Positions 63,891 through 64,000 of a stretch of 64,000 nucleotides of DNA are shown in pieces. The notes beneath the pieces were generated by a model, which saw nothing but the letters and a program-made list of their open reading frames with translations, ran no database searches and was not told the origin of the DNA. This DNA comes from Rhodoferax aquaticus (GTDB lineage: Bacteria > Pseudomonadota > Gammaproteobacteria > Burkholderiales > Burkholderiaceae_C). The DNA lies in NCBI RefSeq assembly GCF_006974105.1, contig NZ_CP036282.1, forward strand, positions 1,302,001 to 1,366,000. The letters are read 5' to 3'. Position 1 is the first letter of the stretch. Each line of letters starts with the position of its first letter. A program made the position numbers and the translations under genes.

Positions 63891-64000
63891 ATGCGAATTG
63901 AGTTCGACCCAGCCAAAGACGCGTCCAATCAAGAGAAGCATGGCCTGTCACTTGCTGTGGCATCGGCGCTTGACTGGGAGCACGCTCTGGTGTGGGTTGA
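63891..64000 (+). CDS. brnT: BrnT-family toxin (5' end only)
   Basis: The first 36 codons are visible: MRIEFDPAKDASNQEKHG then SLAVASALDWEHALVWV. FDPAKDASNQEKHG is the BrnT signature (ribonuclease toxin, RelE-like fold). The gene runs off the window; brnA antitoxin would follow. Its own palindromic promoter site lies just upstream. It sits beside the attC-like site, a common setting for toxin-antitoxin genes in integrons. Confidence 0.85.
   Translation, partial: MRIEFDPAKDASNQEKHGLSLAVASALDWEHALVWV

Overview
The window looks like the chromosome of a Comamonadaceae betaproteobacterium close to Rhodoferax, Polaromonas or Acidovorax. This is inferred from the high-GC, densely packed genes, the complete HoxFUYH NAD-reducing hydrogenase operon, the Smr-RadC / FkpB-IspH-SerS neighbourhood, the aldarate/uronate TRAP operon, and a 50-bp dispersed repeat of a type I associate with this family. 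No rRNA, CRISPR array or intact insertion sequence was seen; there is one tRNA.

Layout. 1-5.9 kb (minus strand): hoxF-hoxU-hoxY-hoxH-hoxW-hypA-hypB, a soluble bidirectional [NiFe] hydrogenase with its protease and nickel-insertion factors, preceded by an FNR/DNR-type box. 6-14 kb (minus): nadB, a DUF1275 membrane protein, metG, an M48 membrane metalloprotease and a patatin lipase. 14-21.4 kb (plus): mrp/apbC, a YdeP-type molybdoenzyme, a small winged-helix-like protein and fdhD in one overlapping unit, then a large FtsX-type permease. 21.6-25.5 kb: a cyclic-nucleotide signalling block (cNMP-binding protein, CHASE2 cyclase, OmpA lipoprotein, FecR protein) split by a perfect 25-bp bidirectional terminator. 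25.7-29.8 kb: globin, Smr, radC, then a small accessory island (RHH/PIN toxin-antitoxin pair, a decayed IS91-like transposase, a periplasmic binding protein) closed by a second, broken radC 5' fragment. 29.9-32.9 kb: fkpB-ispH-serS and tRNA-Ser(CGA). 33-43.9 kb: xdhC, puuD, rarD, an ASADH, a LysR regulator, kup and a short KdpDE-like two-component system, and a LysE-type exporter.

44-57.3 kb is a nearly complete oxidative uronate/aldarate pathway: uronate dehydrogenase, lactonase, TRAP transporter DctPQM, galactarate dehydratase, aldolase GarL and reductase GarR on the minus strand. A divergent GntR regulator and glucarate dehydratase GudD lie next to them, and a glycerate 2-kinase lies downstream, so pyruvate and phosphoglycerate are the expected products. 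An 8-oxoguanine deaminase sits between, linking to purine catabolism (xdhC, puuD) through a shared TTGTATACAA-like palindrome. 57.4-62.5 kb: a Crp/Fnr regulator with its own FNR-type box, a PilZ protein, a GntR regulator, a class III aminotransferase and a glutamine-synthetase-like ligase. 62.5-64 kb is AT-richer accessory DNA: an AlbA_2-domain membrane-anchored protein followed by an attC-like site, suggesting an integron cassette, and the start of a brnT toxin gene.

The most unusual signal is a 50-nt repeat present nine times, three times between genes and six times inside gene sequence (nadB, metG, radC, the radC fragment, puuD, garD). In the intact genes it is read in frame, on either strand, and in most cases as an interdomain linker or surface insertion.
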